The notes beneath the pieces are model-generated. The model made no database searches, was not told where the DNA came from, and saw only the letters and a program-made list of their open reading frames with translations. 64,000 nucleotides of DNA from JADKAC01 sp964492065 (lineage in GTDB: Bacteria > Bacteroidota > Bacteroidia > Chitinophagales > BACL12): assembly GCA_964492065.1 (NCBI GenBank), contig CAZBHH010000001.1, forward strand, positions 256,351-320,350, given 5' to 3'. This document shows positions 1 through 8,453 of this stretch, in pieces; position 1 is the first letter of the stretch, and the number at the start of each line of letters is the position of its first letter. The position numbers were made by a program, and so were the translations under genes.

Positions 1-944
1 GAACCCGGCGGATAATAGCCGGTCAATGCCCGGTTGTTCAATGGCCGCATCGGGTCTAATACGAGGGAGGCGTAGTTCTTCGTGCGCTTACTGCCGACGA
101 GGATATTCGGATCGTAATACGGACTGCTCACCATGGCGAGAATTTCGCCCGTTGATGGTTCAATGGCCACAACGGCGCCTCTTTTGTTGCGCATCAGCAA
201 TTCGGCGTATTGCTGTAATTCGATATCCAGTGATAGAGTCAGCGTTTTTCCCGCAACTACGGGGATGTCGTTTTCGCCCTGGCCGAGGCTGCCGACTACC
301 CGGTTATAGGCATCCACCACCATGTATTTATAACCCCGCTGGCCCCGCAGTAACTCTTCGTAATATTTTTCGACGCCGCTTTTACCGATATAATCCCCAG
401 GCTTATAATACCCGTTTGATCTTTTTATATCATTGCTATCCACTTCTGTAACATAACCCAACACATGAGCGGCAGATGCATAGGGATATTTGCGCACTGT
501 TCTGATTTCGGGGAAAAACCCTTTGAACTCATAGAGGAATTCTTCTATCTTGCCGAAATCTTCGGCTGAAATTTGCGAAATAAATACCGAGGCGTGTAAC
601 GATGAGTAATTTCTCGCCTCTTTCATTTTTTGAATAAACGTCTCCTTATCAATTTGCAGCAATTCGCAAAAGCGGGCGGTGTCCATCGACCGCACCTGGT
701 AGGGTATCACCATGAGGTTATAGATCGGCTCGTTGTACACAATCAACTTGCCGTTGCGATCGTAAATCGGCCCCCGGTCGGGATATATGGTAACTTTCCT
801 GTACGCCCTGTCTTCGGCCAGTTCAGCGTAATCTTTATTGATTACCTGAAGGTATAACAAGCGAATTATATAAATGAGAAATACGGATGCTATGAACAAC
901 TGTATGACTATGCGCCTGCTTTTCCAACTGTCAATACCTGTCAT
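1..944 (-). CDS. mrdA: Penicillin-binding protein 2 (N-terminal part, cut by window edge)
   Basis: Transpeptidase that cross-links peptidoglycan during cell elongation, acting in the inner membrane and periplasm with RodA and the Mre proteins. Reading leftward from the ATG at 944, the product begins with a short basic stretch, one membrane anchor (about residues 14-30) and then the PBP dimerisation region (IYPDRGPIYDRNGKL). The visible 314 codons end in LNNRALTGYYPPG, which in PBP2 comes immediately before the catalytic SxxK serine, so the catalytic domain lies outside the window. The start overlaps the mreD stop by 3 bases (ATGA), so the two are translationally coupled. Family assignment is firm and nothing seen suggests a pseudogene. 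Confidence 0.93.
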   Translation of the reverse strand, partial: MTGIDSWKSRRIVIQLFIASVFLIYIIRLLYLQVINKDYAELAEDRAYRKVTIYPDRGPIYDRNGKLIVYNEPIYNLMVIPYQVRSMDTARFCELLQIDKETFIQKMKEARNYSSLHASVFISQISAEDFGKIEEFLYEFKGFFPEIRTVRKYPYASAAHVLGYVTEVDSNDIKRSNGYYKPGDYIGKSGVEKYYEELLRGQRGYKYMVVDAYNRVVGSLGQGENDIPVVAGKTLTLSLDIELQQYAELLMRNKRGAVVAIEPSTGEILAMVSSPYYDPNILVGSKRTKNYASLVLDPMRPLNNRALTGYYPPG

Positions 945-1468
945 TTATTACCAAATGCTTTCCTGGGTGTAAATAAAAATGCAAACACTAAAATTAATAC
1001 GGTACTGAACAATGCACTCAATCCGATATTGAATAATGTAAACTGCAAATGCCGGAATGAAAACACTTCAATAAAGAAATAAGCGGTATGATGTATCAGT
1101 ACCATAATGAAAGTATAAATAAAGAACCATGTAGGTCCTAATTTGAAGATAGAGGGATTTTCGATATTCTCATAACCGGTCACCGGCGTCAGGGCTTTTA
1201 AAATGAACGGTCTGACAAATGCGAGGAAGACGCAGGCGGCCATTTGCATTCCGGGGGTATTATTAAACATATCTATTACGAGGCCCAGCAACATTGCCAA
1301 CACCATAATCAGCCATCGCGGTGTGGCAAAGGGGAGTGTGAGGATAAACATAATGAAAATATAGGGGTGCACATACAGTCCCACTTCCAGGTTATTGAGT
1401 ACCAACACCTGAAAACCTATCAGCAATACGAGGCCCGCCAACCGTGCTATCCAATTAATTACCGTCAT
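941..1468 (-). CDS. mreD: Rod shape-determining protein MreD
   Basis: Polytopic inner-membrane protein of the elongasome, 175 aa, with about five hydrophobic segments and almost no soluble domain, as expected for MreD. Sequence conservation in this family is low, so the call rests on size, membrane topology and position between mreC and mrdA. Its start lies inside the last codons of mreC (14-bp overlap) and its stop overlaps the mrdA start, so the genes form one tightly packed transcript. Confidence 0.88.
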   Translation of the reverse strand: MTVINWIARLAGLVLLIGFQVLVLNNLEVGLYVHPYIFIMFILTLPFATPRWLIMVLAMLLGLVIDMFNNTPGMQMAACVFLAFVRPFILKALTPVTGYENIENPSIFKLGPTWFFIYTFIMVLIHHTAYFFIEVFSFRHLQFTLFNIGLSALFSTVLILVFAFLFTPRKAFGNK

Positions 1469-2291
1469 GTGTTGCTTCCGTTTCCAATTGTTCCCTTTCT
1501 TCTTTTCTCAGGAAATTTACGATATACACGTATTTGAGCGTGCTGAAATTTGTACTTAGCTCTATATCCAAAGTATAAAAAACATTGCCCGGTTCCCTGC
1601 CAAAGGATTTTAAGATACCTACCAGGTGTCCGGGAGGATACACCATTGAGAATTCGGTTGTTACAATACTATCACCTTCGTATAACAATCCCGGTTCGGA
1701 TACCTCTACCACGTTTGCCATTTTTGGATTGCCGTACACCCATTGCAGCCTTCCCTGAGCATTTAGGCGCTTAACGGCCACACGGGTGCTATAATCGCCG
1801 TGCAGAACGGACAACACTACGCTGTAATTTTCGGATACGCTCTTTACTATACCCACAATGCCGTTGGAGGTAATGACTCCCATATCTTTTTTAACCCCAT
1901 CCTTTGCACCCTTATTTAAGGTGATATAATTATTGGGCTCGGTAAAACTGTTGTTGATTACCATTGCGGGGATATACGTATAAAGCACGTCTCCCATGCT
2001 ATCGCTGACGGCAATAACTTTTGTCGAATCGCGGAATGTTATCAAATCCAGCTGTTCTCGCAATTCCACATTTTCACGCATTAAACTGTCATTTACCTGT
2101 TTCAGATAAAAGTAATTGGTGAGATTGCCATAGGTATTTAACACATCGCCGGTAACGGTATTGGCAGTATTAATAAAATAGGTATTGTGATATAAGTTAT
2201 TGCTGAAAATCAGCCAGAAGCTGGCAAATTCCAAAACGATAAACAGAATCAGTACGTGATTGCGAAGAAGAAATTGTAAAAAATTACGCAT
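1455..2291 (-). CDS. mreC: Rod shape-determining protein MreC
   Basis: Periplasmic scaffold of the elongasome that links MreB and MreD to PBP2. The 278-aa protein has one N-terminal membrane helix (about residues 12-30), a heptad-like helical stretch around residues 60-85 (VNDSLMRENVELREQL) that fits the MreC dimerisation coiled coil, and then the beta-rich MreC domain with GAKDGVKKDMGVI and GIVGIV. It lies 16 bases downstream of mreB and overlaps mreD by 14 bases. Start at 2291 (MRNFLQFLLRNH) is typical for Bacteroidota MreC. Confidence 0.92.
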   Translation of the reverse strand: MRNFLQFLLRNHVLILFIVLEFASFWLIFSNNLYHNTYFINTANTVTGDVLNTYGNLTNYFYLKQVNDSLMRENVELREQLDLITFRDSTKVIAVSDSMGDVLYTYIPAMVINNSFTEPNNYITLNKGAKDGVKKDMGVITSNGIVGIVKSVSENYSVVLSVLHGDYSTRVAVKRLNAQGRLQWVYGNPKMANVVEVSEPGLLYEGDSIVTTEFSMVYPPGHLVGILKSFGREPGNVFYTLDIELSTNFSTLKYVYIVNFLRKEEREQLETEATHDGN

Positions 2292-2307
2292 TCAATCTCC
2301 TTGTGTT

Positions 2308-3333
2308 TTAACCGATGAATAATGCCTGGTAATGCTCCCTGTTTTTGAGAGCAATACCCGTTCCCCGCACCACTGCTCTGAGGGGATCATCAGCCACATG
2401 TACCGCCAACTTAGTGCGTTGACTTACCCGTTTGTCCAGGCCTCTCAATAAAGCGCCGCCACCCGTCAGGTGAATACCTTCTCTTTGAATATCGCTCGCA
2501 AGCTCCGGCGGAGTGGTTTCCAGTGCTTTCAGGATTGCCTCTTCCACTTTGCTGATAGACTTATCCAATGCATGACCGATTTCCGAATAAGTAACCACCA
2601 GTTGTTTGGGGATACCGGTCATCAAGTCTCTGCCCGACACCTGGTAATCATCGGGGATTTCGTCGAGATCTATAAGAGCGGACCCCACATTGATTTTAAT
2701 TGCCTCAGCGGTGCGTTCGCCGATGAGCAGATTGTGTTGCCGCCGCATATAGTCCACGATATCGGCAGTAAACTCATCGCCAGCCACCCGGATGCTTTGG
2801 TCGCAAACAATCCCGGAAAGCGCCACCACGGCAATTTCGGTGGTGCCTCCACCGATATCAATGATCATGTGGCCAACGGGTTCCTGAACGTCCAGTCCGA
2901 TACCCAGGGCAGCCGCCATCGGCTCCTGGATGAGATACACCTCCTTGGCCCCGGCTTGTTCGGCTGAATCCTTAACCGCACGCTTTTCCACCTCGGTAAT
3001 ACCCGAAGGAATACATATCACCATTACCAGCGAGGGCTTAAACAGCCTGTTCTTGGGAAAAATCATGCTTATCATGCCCCGCATCATCGTCTCAGCCGCC
3101 TGAAAATCGGCAATAACCCCGTCCTTTAAAGGCCTCACGGTTTTGATGTTATCATGGGTTTTCTCATGCATCTGCATCGCCCGTTTACCGACGGCTATCA
3201 CCTTATCCGTTTTCCTGTCGATAGCGACGATGGAGGGTTCATCCACCATCACCTTTTCATGTGCGATAATCAATGTATTGGCCGTTCCGAGATCTATTGC
3301 TATCTCTTGCGAAAGAAAATTAAATATACCCAT
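2308..3333 (-). CDS. mreB: Rod shape-determining actin homologue MreB
   Basis: Bacterial actin that polymerises under the inner membrane and guides the cell-wall elongation machinery. The 341-aa length is standard. Actin-fold ATPase signatures are visible: phosphate-1 loop DLGTANT at residues 14-20, phosphate-2 loop IDIGGGTTEIAV near the middle, and the adenosine loop LTGGGALL near the C-terminus. It is the first gene of the leftward mreBCD-mrdA operon. A 6-bp-stem hairpin at 3352-3366 sits in the gap to purH and could end purH transcripts, although it has no T-run. Confidence 0.97.
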   Translation of the reverse strand: MGIFNFLSQEIAIDLGTANTLIIAHEKVMVDEPSIVAIDRKTDKVIAVGKRAMQMHEKTHDNIKTVRPLKDGVIADFQAAETMMRGMISMIFPKNRLFKPSLVMVICIPSGITEVEKRAVKDSAEQAGAKEVYLIQEPMAAALGIGLDVQEPVGHMIIDIGGGTTEIAVVALSGIVCDQSIRVAGDEFTADIVDYMRRQHNLLIGERTAEAIKINVGSALIDLDEIPDDYQVSGRDLMTGIPKQLVVTYSEIGHALDKSISKVEEAILKALETTPPELASDIQREGIHLTGGGALLRGLDKRVSQRTKLAVHVADDPLRAVVRGTGIALKNREHYQALFIG

Positions 3334-3351
3334 GTACCTGTTTAGTTTTAG

Positions 3352-3366
3352 CCTGCAGCGTGCAGG
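3352..3366 (-). terminator. Short perfect hairpin between purH and mreB
   Basis: CCTGCA-GCG-TGCAGG forms a perfect 6-bp stem with a 3-base loop in the 46-bp gap after the purH stop. There is no T-run on either strand, so a rho-independent terminator is only possible. It could equally be a structured mreB leader. Confidence 0.3.
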
Positions 3367-3379
3367 TTGAAATTACGTT

Positions 3380-4918
3380 TTAATGTTTAAAATGTCTTAT
3401 ACCTGTTAACAACATCGTCATTTGCCGGGCATTGCAATACGCAATGGAATCGCCGTCCTTAACGCTGCCGCCCGGTTGAATCACAGCCGTGATGCCCGCA
3501 TCAAACGCTATCTCCACGCAATCGGGAAACGGGAAAAACGCCTCGCTCGCCATCACCGCTCCATTGGTTTCAAAACCGAAGTTCCTCGCTTTGGCAATCG
3601 CCTGCTTCAGGGCGTCCACCCTGCTGGTCTGACCGACGCCCGACGCTATTAACTGTCCGTTCTTCACCAGTGCAATCCCGTTGCTTTTCAGATGCTTTAC
3701 GGCCATTTCGGCAAACAATAAATCATCAGACTCCTGTTGGGACGGCTGGCGGTTGGTTACCGCGGTTACAGTCCGTGCATTTGCCAGCGTTGTGTTTCTG
3801 TCTTGCAGCAAAACACCGTTCAACAAACTCTTAAACTGCTGTAACGGAAATACAAATTGTTTTTGTTTAAGCAGGATGCGGTTTTTTTTCGATTTGAGCA
3901 GATCGAGCGCCGCATCGCTGAAACCGGGGGCAATGCATACTTCAAAAAACAGCGGGTGAATCGCTTGTGCCGTTTCCAAATCCACGGCGCCGTTCGCAAT
4001 TAAAACGCCGCCGAAAGCAGAGACCGGATCGGCGGCCAACGCTCTTTGATAGGCTGATTGCAGGTTTTCACCAAGCGCCAGGCCGCAGGCATTGGTATGT
4101 TTTAAAATAGCAAAACCCGGTTGACCATGTGCTATTTTCTGCATATCCTCCATCAGGAATACAGCGCTTTCAATATCCACCAGGTTGTTGTAAGAAATTT
4201 CTTTGCCGTTTAATTTTTCAAATACGTCGTCCAGGTTTCCGAAATAGGTGGCGCTTTGATGTGGATTTTCGCCGTAGCGCAACGCCATTGCATCGCCAAA
4301 GGTCCGGAAAATCCCGCTGTTGGTATCGCCGGTAACATAGTTGGCGATACTACAATCGTAGGCAGTAGTTATGCGAAATGCTTTGCCGGCAAATTCCCGT
4401 CTCTGTTCCAAACTGCTGATGCCTCGTTGTTCGTTTAATACGTTGCTGAGAGCGTCATAATCATTCTTTGATGCGATAACCAACACATCCCTGAAATTTT
4501 TTGCCGCAGCACGAATCAGCGACACGCCGCCGATATCGATTTTCTCGACAATCTCCTGCTCCTCCGCAGAACGCCGCAGCGTTTCTTCGAACGGGTAGAG
4601 GTCGACGATTACTAAATCGAAGGCCGGGATGGCGTATTGTTCCATCTGCGCCACATCACTCGCCTCATTGCGCCGCCCCAGTATCCCGCCAAACACCTTT
4701 GGATGCAGTGTTTTAACCCTGCCGCCTAAAATGGATGGGTATCCGGTGAGATCCTCCACCGCATGTACCTGCACCCCCATGTCGGCAATAAATGCCGCCG
4801 TCCCACCGGTAGAATATATTTGAACGCCCAATGCGTCGAGTTGCCGGATTATTGCATCGAGGCGATCCTTGTAATACACAGAAATGAGAGCAGTCTTAAT
4901 AGTTACGGGAAATAGCAT
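3380..4918 (-). CDS. purH: Bifunctional AICAR transformylase / IMP cyclohydrolase
   Basis: Catalyses the last two steps of IMP synthesis: formyl transfer to AICAR from 10-formyl-tetrahydrofolate, then ring closure. The 512-aa protein has the N-terminal MGS-like cyclohydrolase domain (about 1-140, STGGTAAF, VKTLHPKVFGGIL) and the C-terminal AICAR transformylase domain (RYGENPHQSA, and KHTNACG with the catalytic Lys-His pair). A TAACTTTG -7 element at 4941-4948 on the minus strand gives a short leader to the ATG at 4918. The nearby fhs gene (9139-10815) makes the formyl-folate donor, but the two are not in one operon. Confidence 0.97.
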   Translation of the reverse strand: MLFPVTIKTALISVYYKDRLDAIIRQLDALGVQIYSTGGTAAFIADMGVQVHAVEDLTGYPSILGGRVKTLHPKVFGGILGRRNEASDVAQMEQYAIPAFDLVIVDLYPFEETLRRSAEEQEIVEKIDIGGVSLIRAAAKNFRDVLVIASKNDYDALSNVLNEQRGISSLEQRREFAGKAFRITTAYDCSIANYVTGDTNSGIFRTFGDAMALRYGENPHQSATYFGNLDDVFEKLNGKEISYNNLVDIESAVFLMEDMQKIAHGQPGFAILKHTNACGLALGENLQSAYQRALAADPVSAFGGVLIANGAVDLETAQAIHPLFFEVCIAPGFSDAALDLLKSKKNRILLKQKQFVFPLQQFKSLLNGVLLQDRNTTLANARTVTAVTNRQPSQQESDDLLFAEMAVKHLKSNGIALVKNGQLIASGVGQTSRVDALKQAIAKARNFGFETNGAVMASEAFFPFPDCVEIAFDAGITAVIQPGGSVKDGDSIAYCNARQMTMLLTGIRHFKH

Positions 4919-4940
4919 GCGCAGTAATAAAAATAAGTTG

Positions 4941-4948
4941 CAAAGTTA
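4941..4948 (-). promoter_or_regulatory. purH promoter -7 element
   Basis: The minus strand reads TAACTTTG, an exact match to the Bacteroidota -7 consensus TAnnTTTG, and places transcription start near 4934, about 16 bases ahead of the purH ATG. No clear -33 TTTG was found. Confidence 0.55.
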
Positions 4949-5039
4949 GTGGATACATACTGAATTCGCCTATTGCATTTCGCATTTCCCGTTTTTTTAT
5001 AAAATCAAAAGCCGGCAGATTATTCTGGTTTATCATGAT

Positions 5040-5047
5040 TACATTTG
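5040..5047 (+). promoter_or_regulatory. Molybdenum cofactor operon promoter -7 element
   Basis: TACATTTG matches the Bacteroidota TAnnTTTG consensus and lies 78 bases before the mobA ATG, in the divergent gap shared with purH. The predicted leader is about 70 bases; no recognisable riboswitch was seen in it. Confidence 0.45.
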
Positions 5048-5125
5048 TAATTCTTTGATCCGTATAATTACACCTGCAAACAGGTAGAATTTTTTTAGGG
5101 AATTGGATGTTTTGAAATTTCGGGG

Positions 5126-5701
5126 ATGAGTATGCATGCGATGAGCGCCATAATAATTGCCGGCGGGCAAAGCAGCCGGATGGGGCGGGATAAAGGCCTG
5201 ATGGACTGGAATGGCAAGGCGATGATACAATACGTAATCGAAGCCGTTTCGCCCCTGGTAAGCAACGTGCTGTTGATTACAAAAAACCCGCTGTACAAGC
5301 GTTTCGGGCTGGAGTCGTTCCCCGATTTGATTCCGGGCTTAGGCCCTGCCGGTGGAATTTACACCGCTTTACACGCCAGTAAATCGGAAGCGAACATGAT
5401 TCTCAGTTGCGATATTCCTCTGATAACGACACCGACATTGCAAATTTTAAAAGACCGGCACAAGAGTTTTGAAATTACATTGGCTGCAACAGGCAATGTA
5501 CCCGAACCCTTAATCGGCATTTATAATAAGAGTTGTTTTACCAAATGGAATGCGCTGATCGCACAAAAAAAAACGGCAGTACATCAAATGATACGGCAAT
5601 TTAATACGCAAATTATCGATATGACAACCATTGCGGGATTCAACCGCAATGAATTTACGAATATCAATACGCCACAGGAGTTGGAAAATTTAACACTATG
5701 A
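5126..5701 (+). CDS. mobA: Molybdenum cofactor guanylyltransferase-like NTP transferase
   Basis: MobA family enzyme that transfers GMP from GTP to molybdopterin to make the guanine dinucleotide cofactor. The 191-aa protein carries the nucleotidyltransferase loop IIAGGQSSRMGRDK (residues 10-23) and the metal-binding aspartate region LSCDIPLI. Starts at 5126, 5132 and 5141 are all possible; the first is used here. It is the first gene of a five-gene rightward operon and overlaps moaD by 4 bases (ATGA). Cytoplasmic. Confidence 0.88.
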   Translation: MSMHAMSAIIIAGGQSSRMGRDKGLMDWNGKAMIQYVIEAVSPLVSNVLLITKNPLYKRFGLESFPDLIPGLGPAGGIYTALHASKSEANMILSCDIPLITTPTLQILKDRHKSFEITLAATGNVPEPLIGIYNKSCFTKWNALIAQKKTAVHQMIRQFNTQIIDMTTIAGFNRNEFTNINTPQELENLTL

Positions 5702-5931
5702 AAATTCAGGTACTTACATTTGGAGTGATAAAGGAAATTATTCCGGAGGCGCATTTCGAAGTTGCCCCGGCATGCAGCGTTTTGCAGTTGCGCAATTTTT
5801 TGAATGACCGCCATAGCGCTTTAAGGGGAATTCCCTACCTGGTGGCAGTAAATAAATCGATAGCTCCGGAGCAATACATCATTCAAACAGAAGACGAGAT
5901 TGCATTACTGCCGCCGTTTTCAGGAGGATAA
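5698..5931 (+). CDS. moaD: Molybdopterin synthase small subunit MoaD
   Basis: Ubiquitin-fold sulfur carrier of molybdopterin synthase. The 77-aa length is normal and the protein ends in PPFSGG, the Gly-Gly tail that is adenylated by MoeB and thiocarboxylated. It starts inside the mobA stop (ATGA), and the moeB start follows 5 bases after its stop; moaE, its partner subunit, is two genes downstream. Confidence 0.92.
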   Translation: MKIQVLTFGVIKEIIPEAHFEVAPACSVLQLRNFLNDRHSALRGIPYLVAVNKSIAPEQYIIQTEDEIALLPPFSGG

Positions 5932-5935
5932 CCCT

Positions 5936-7033
5936 ATGCGTGAAACAGCGATCCGCTATGCGAGACAAATGCAATTACCCAAGATCGGGGAGTCGGGGCA
6001 AGGGTTACTTGCCGCTGCAAGCGTATTGGTAGTAGGCGCCGGCGGTTTGGGCTGCCCGGTACTCTCCTATCTCGCCGCCGCCGGCATCGGCAGGTTGGGC
6101 GTTATCGATTTTGATACGCTGGAATTGTCAAACCTCCACCGGCAACCGCTATACGACACCATGGACGTCGGCCGGTTGAAGTCAAAAGCCATTACCGACA
6201 AACTGCAGTTGTTAAATCCCGAAATTCAAATCATCCCCTATACCGATCGCCTTACGCAACACAATGCCCTGGATATTTTTAAATCCTATGCGATTATCGT
6301 CGATTGTACGGATAATTTCAGCACGAGGTATATTATCAACGATGCATGCATACTGCTGAATAAGCCATTTGTCTATGGCAGTGTATTTCAATACGAGGGA
6401 CAAGTGGCGGTATTCAATTACAACGGCAGCGCTACCTATCGCTGCGTTTTCCCGCAACCACCGGCACATGGTACGGTTCCCGACTGCAATACCAGCGGCA
6501 TTATCGGCACCATAACCGGCGTGATTGGCACATTGCAGGCGAACGAAGTCATCAAGATGATTTGTATGCCCGAGCATGTAATCCAAAACACGGTGCTCAC
6601 CTGGAATGCACTCACACAGTCGATGTACACCCTGAATATTCAACGCAGCGCAGAGGCGTTAGCACTGGTCCCCGCAGACAAAAACTCTTTCAACGCCTTC
6701 GACTATCCGGCTTTTTGCGGCGAGCCCGTGGTTCAAAAAGTCACGGCACAAGAGTTTGGCGCCTTAGACTTACAACAATTTTCATTAATCGATGTGCGGG
6801 ATGCCAACGAGTTGCCACAGGCGGCATTTGAATGTATCAGTATTCCCTTTTCCACTATGGAGGCGGGTATAGAAGCTACGCCGCTAAAACCGCAGGCCAT
6901 TGTTTTCTGCAACAGCGGATCACGCAGTATCCGGGCTATTCCACTGTTGCAGAAAAAATTCCCGGGCACGGAATTCATACATTTACAAGGCGGTATTCAG
7001 TCATTACCTACGAATTATTCAACAATTACATAA
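5936..7033 (+). CDS. moeB: MoeB/ThiF adenylyltransferase with C-terminal rhodanese domain
   Basis: E1-like enzyme that adenylates the MoaD C-terminus and, through the fused rhodanese, probably also supplies sulfur. From the ATG at 5936 the 365-aa protein has the nucleotide loop GAGGLGCP (about 35-41), the ATP-binding DFDTLELSNLHRQ (58-70), the E1 cysteine region at C184, and a rhodanese domain from about 275 with active-site C325 (FCNSGSR). An AGGAGG ribosome site at 5922-5927 supports this start over one at 5900. Oddity: the two CxxC zinc pairs usual in MoeB are each reduced to one cysteine (C170 with T167; C261 with P258). Confidence 0.9.
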   Translation: MRETAIRYARQMQLPKIGESGQGLLAAASVLVVGAGGLGCPVLSYLAAAGIGRLGVIDFDTLELSNLHRQPLYDTMDVGRLKSKAITDKLQLLNPEIQIIPYTDRLTQHNALDIFKSYAIIVDCTDNFSTRYIINDACILLNKPFVYGSVFQYEGQVAVFNYNGSATYRCVFPQPPAHGTVPDCNTSGIIGTITGVIGTLQANEVIKMICMPEHVIQNTVLTWNALTQSMYTLNIQRSAEALALVPADKNSFNAFDYPAFCGEPVVQKVTAQEFGALDLQQFSLIDVRDANELPQAAFECISIPFSTMEAGIEATPLKPQAIVFCNSGSRSIRAIPLLQKKFPGTEFIHLQGGIQSLPTNYSTIT

Positions 7034-7477
7034 ATGCAGACACATAAAAAGAAACAGGTTTTTATCGAAGGGGCGATTACGCCTTCTTTTATTGCCGACA
7101 GCATTGCAAAACACAGTGCGAAAACGGATATCGGCGCACACAGCATATTTCTCGGGCAGGTGCGCAGCGATATCGCAGAAGGTAGTAAGGTAACGGCGAT
7201 TGAATACACGGCGTATATCGAGATGGCCGAAGCGGTGTTTCACACCATACGGGAGGATGCCTTTTCAAAATACCAACTCAGTTGTATGCATATTTATCAC
7301 AGCCTGGGAACTGTGCGAGCCGGGGAAATCAGCTTATTCGTATTTACATCTTCGGCGCACCGGCGGGATGCAATCGATGCATGCAGCGAAATCGTAGAGC
7401 GCATTAAAAAAGAAGCGCCCGTCTGGGGCAAGGAGCTCCTGGAAGACGCAACACATCAGTGGAAACAGAATACCTAA
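7034..7477 (+). CDS. moaE: Molybdopterin synthase catalytic subunit MoaE
   Basis: Large subunit of molybdopterin synthase, which inserts two sulfurs from thiocarboxylated MoaD into precursor Z (cPMP). The 147-aa product shows the family hallmarks FLGQVRSD, HRRDAIDACSEIVERIK and the lysine-containing KKEAPVWGKE near the active site. The ATG directly follows the moeB stop codon and moaCB begins 4 bases after its own stop. Confidence 0.94.
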   Translation: MQTHKKKQVFIEGAITPSFIADSIAKHSAKTDIGAHSIFLGQVRSDIAEGSKVTAIEYTAYIEMAEAVFHTIREDAFSKYQLSCMHIYHSLGTVRAGEISLFVFTSSAHRRDAIDACSEIVERIKKEAPVWGKELLEDATHQWKQNT

Positions 7478-7481
7478 AATC

Positions 7482-8396
7482 ATGAATAATATAACAGATA
7501 AAATATTTACACATCGCAGTGCCATTGCTTCTGCCATCGTCGCAACGAGCAGTGATACCACCATTCAATTGATTAATGACCACGCCATTCCGAAGGGCAA
7601 TATTTTCGAAATGAGCAAAGCCGCCGCATTACTCGCCATAAAAAATACCAGTAATGTCATTCCCGACTGTCATCCGCTGCCGGTAGAGTTTGCTTCTGTC
7701 AATGCACAGATAAACGGATTGGAAATTCATATTCGTGTAGAAGTCCAAACAATTTATAAAACGGGCGTGGAAGTGGAGGCGATGCACGGGGCTGCCATTG
7801 CTGCATTGACTATGTACGACATGCTGAAACCCGTTGACAAAGGGGTGGTGATAAAAGAAATTCGCCTGGCGGAGAAGCGGGGAGGAAAATCGCAATACCG
7901 CGATATTCTTTCAACGCCGGTTAGTTCTGCAGTAATCGTGTGTTCCGACTCCGTTGCTGCAGGCAAAAAACAGGATAAAGCCGGAAAAGCGGTGATCGAT
8001 AAACTAAAGCCCTACCCAATAGAAATAGCCACCTATGAAATAATACCGGATGAGCCCGAAATACTCAGGCAAAAAGTAAACGACCTGTTAGCCCGAAATA
8101 TCCGGTTAATACTCATATCCGGAGGTACGGGGCTGTCAAAACGAGACACCACACCGGAGGTTATACAGCCCATGCTGGAACGTGAAATCCCCGGTATCAT
8201 GGAAGCAGCGAGGAGTTATGGGCAACAACGCATGCCGTACGCTATGCTGAGCCGCGGCGTAGCGGGTATGATCGGCGATAGCGTCATCATCACCCTGCCG
8301 GGTTCCACACGGGGCACAGAGGAAACGCTGGATGCGCTGTTTCCCCATGTGCTGCATATCTTTAAAGTAGCCAAAGGCGCCAGGCACGATGCGTAA
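7482..8396 (+). CDS. moaCB: MoaC-MoaB fusion, bifunctional cofactor synthesis protein
   Basis: The 304-aa protein joins two cofactor enzymes. Residues about 1-150 are MoaC, which completes conversion of the MoaA product to cPMP (DCHPLPVEF, GVEVEAMHGAA, DMLKPVDKG). Residues about 155-304 are a MoaB/MogA-type molybdopterin adenylyltransferase (SGGTGLSKRDTTPE, LPGSTRG). Such fusions are known in Bacteroidota. It ends the operon. moaA and moeA, needed for the complete pathway, are not in this window, so they must lie elsewhere if the pathway works. Confidence 0.93.
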   Translation: MNNITDKIFTHRSAIASAIVATSSDTTIQLINDHAIPKGNIFEMSKAAALLAIKNTSNVIPDCHPLPVEFASVNAQINGLEIHIRVEVQTIYKTGVEVEAMHGAAIAALTMYDMLKPVDKGVVIKEIRLAEKRGGKSQYRDILSTPVSSAVIVCSDSVAAGKKQDKAGKAVIDKLKPYPIEIATYEIIPDEPEILRQKVNDLLARNIRLILISGGTGLSKRDTTPEVIQPMLEREIPGIMEAARSYGQQRMPYAMLSRGVAGMIGDSVIITLPGSTRGTEETLDALFPHVLHIFKVAKGARHDA

Positions 8397-8453
8397 TCTG
8401 CGGAAAATACACGTGAAAGCGGCGCCTGAAATGCATAATGCTCCCCGCTCCTG

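Noticed and set aside
26..451. Open frame of 141 codons on the plus strand
   Set aside because: It lies opposite the mrdA coding frame, which gives a clear PBP2 protein; the plus-strand product is arginine-rich and has no recognisable features.
6832..7243. Several short overlapping frames on both strands in the moeB-moaE region
   Set aside because: All are shadows of moeB and moaE and carry no domain-like sequence.
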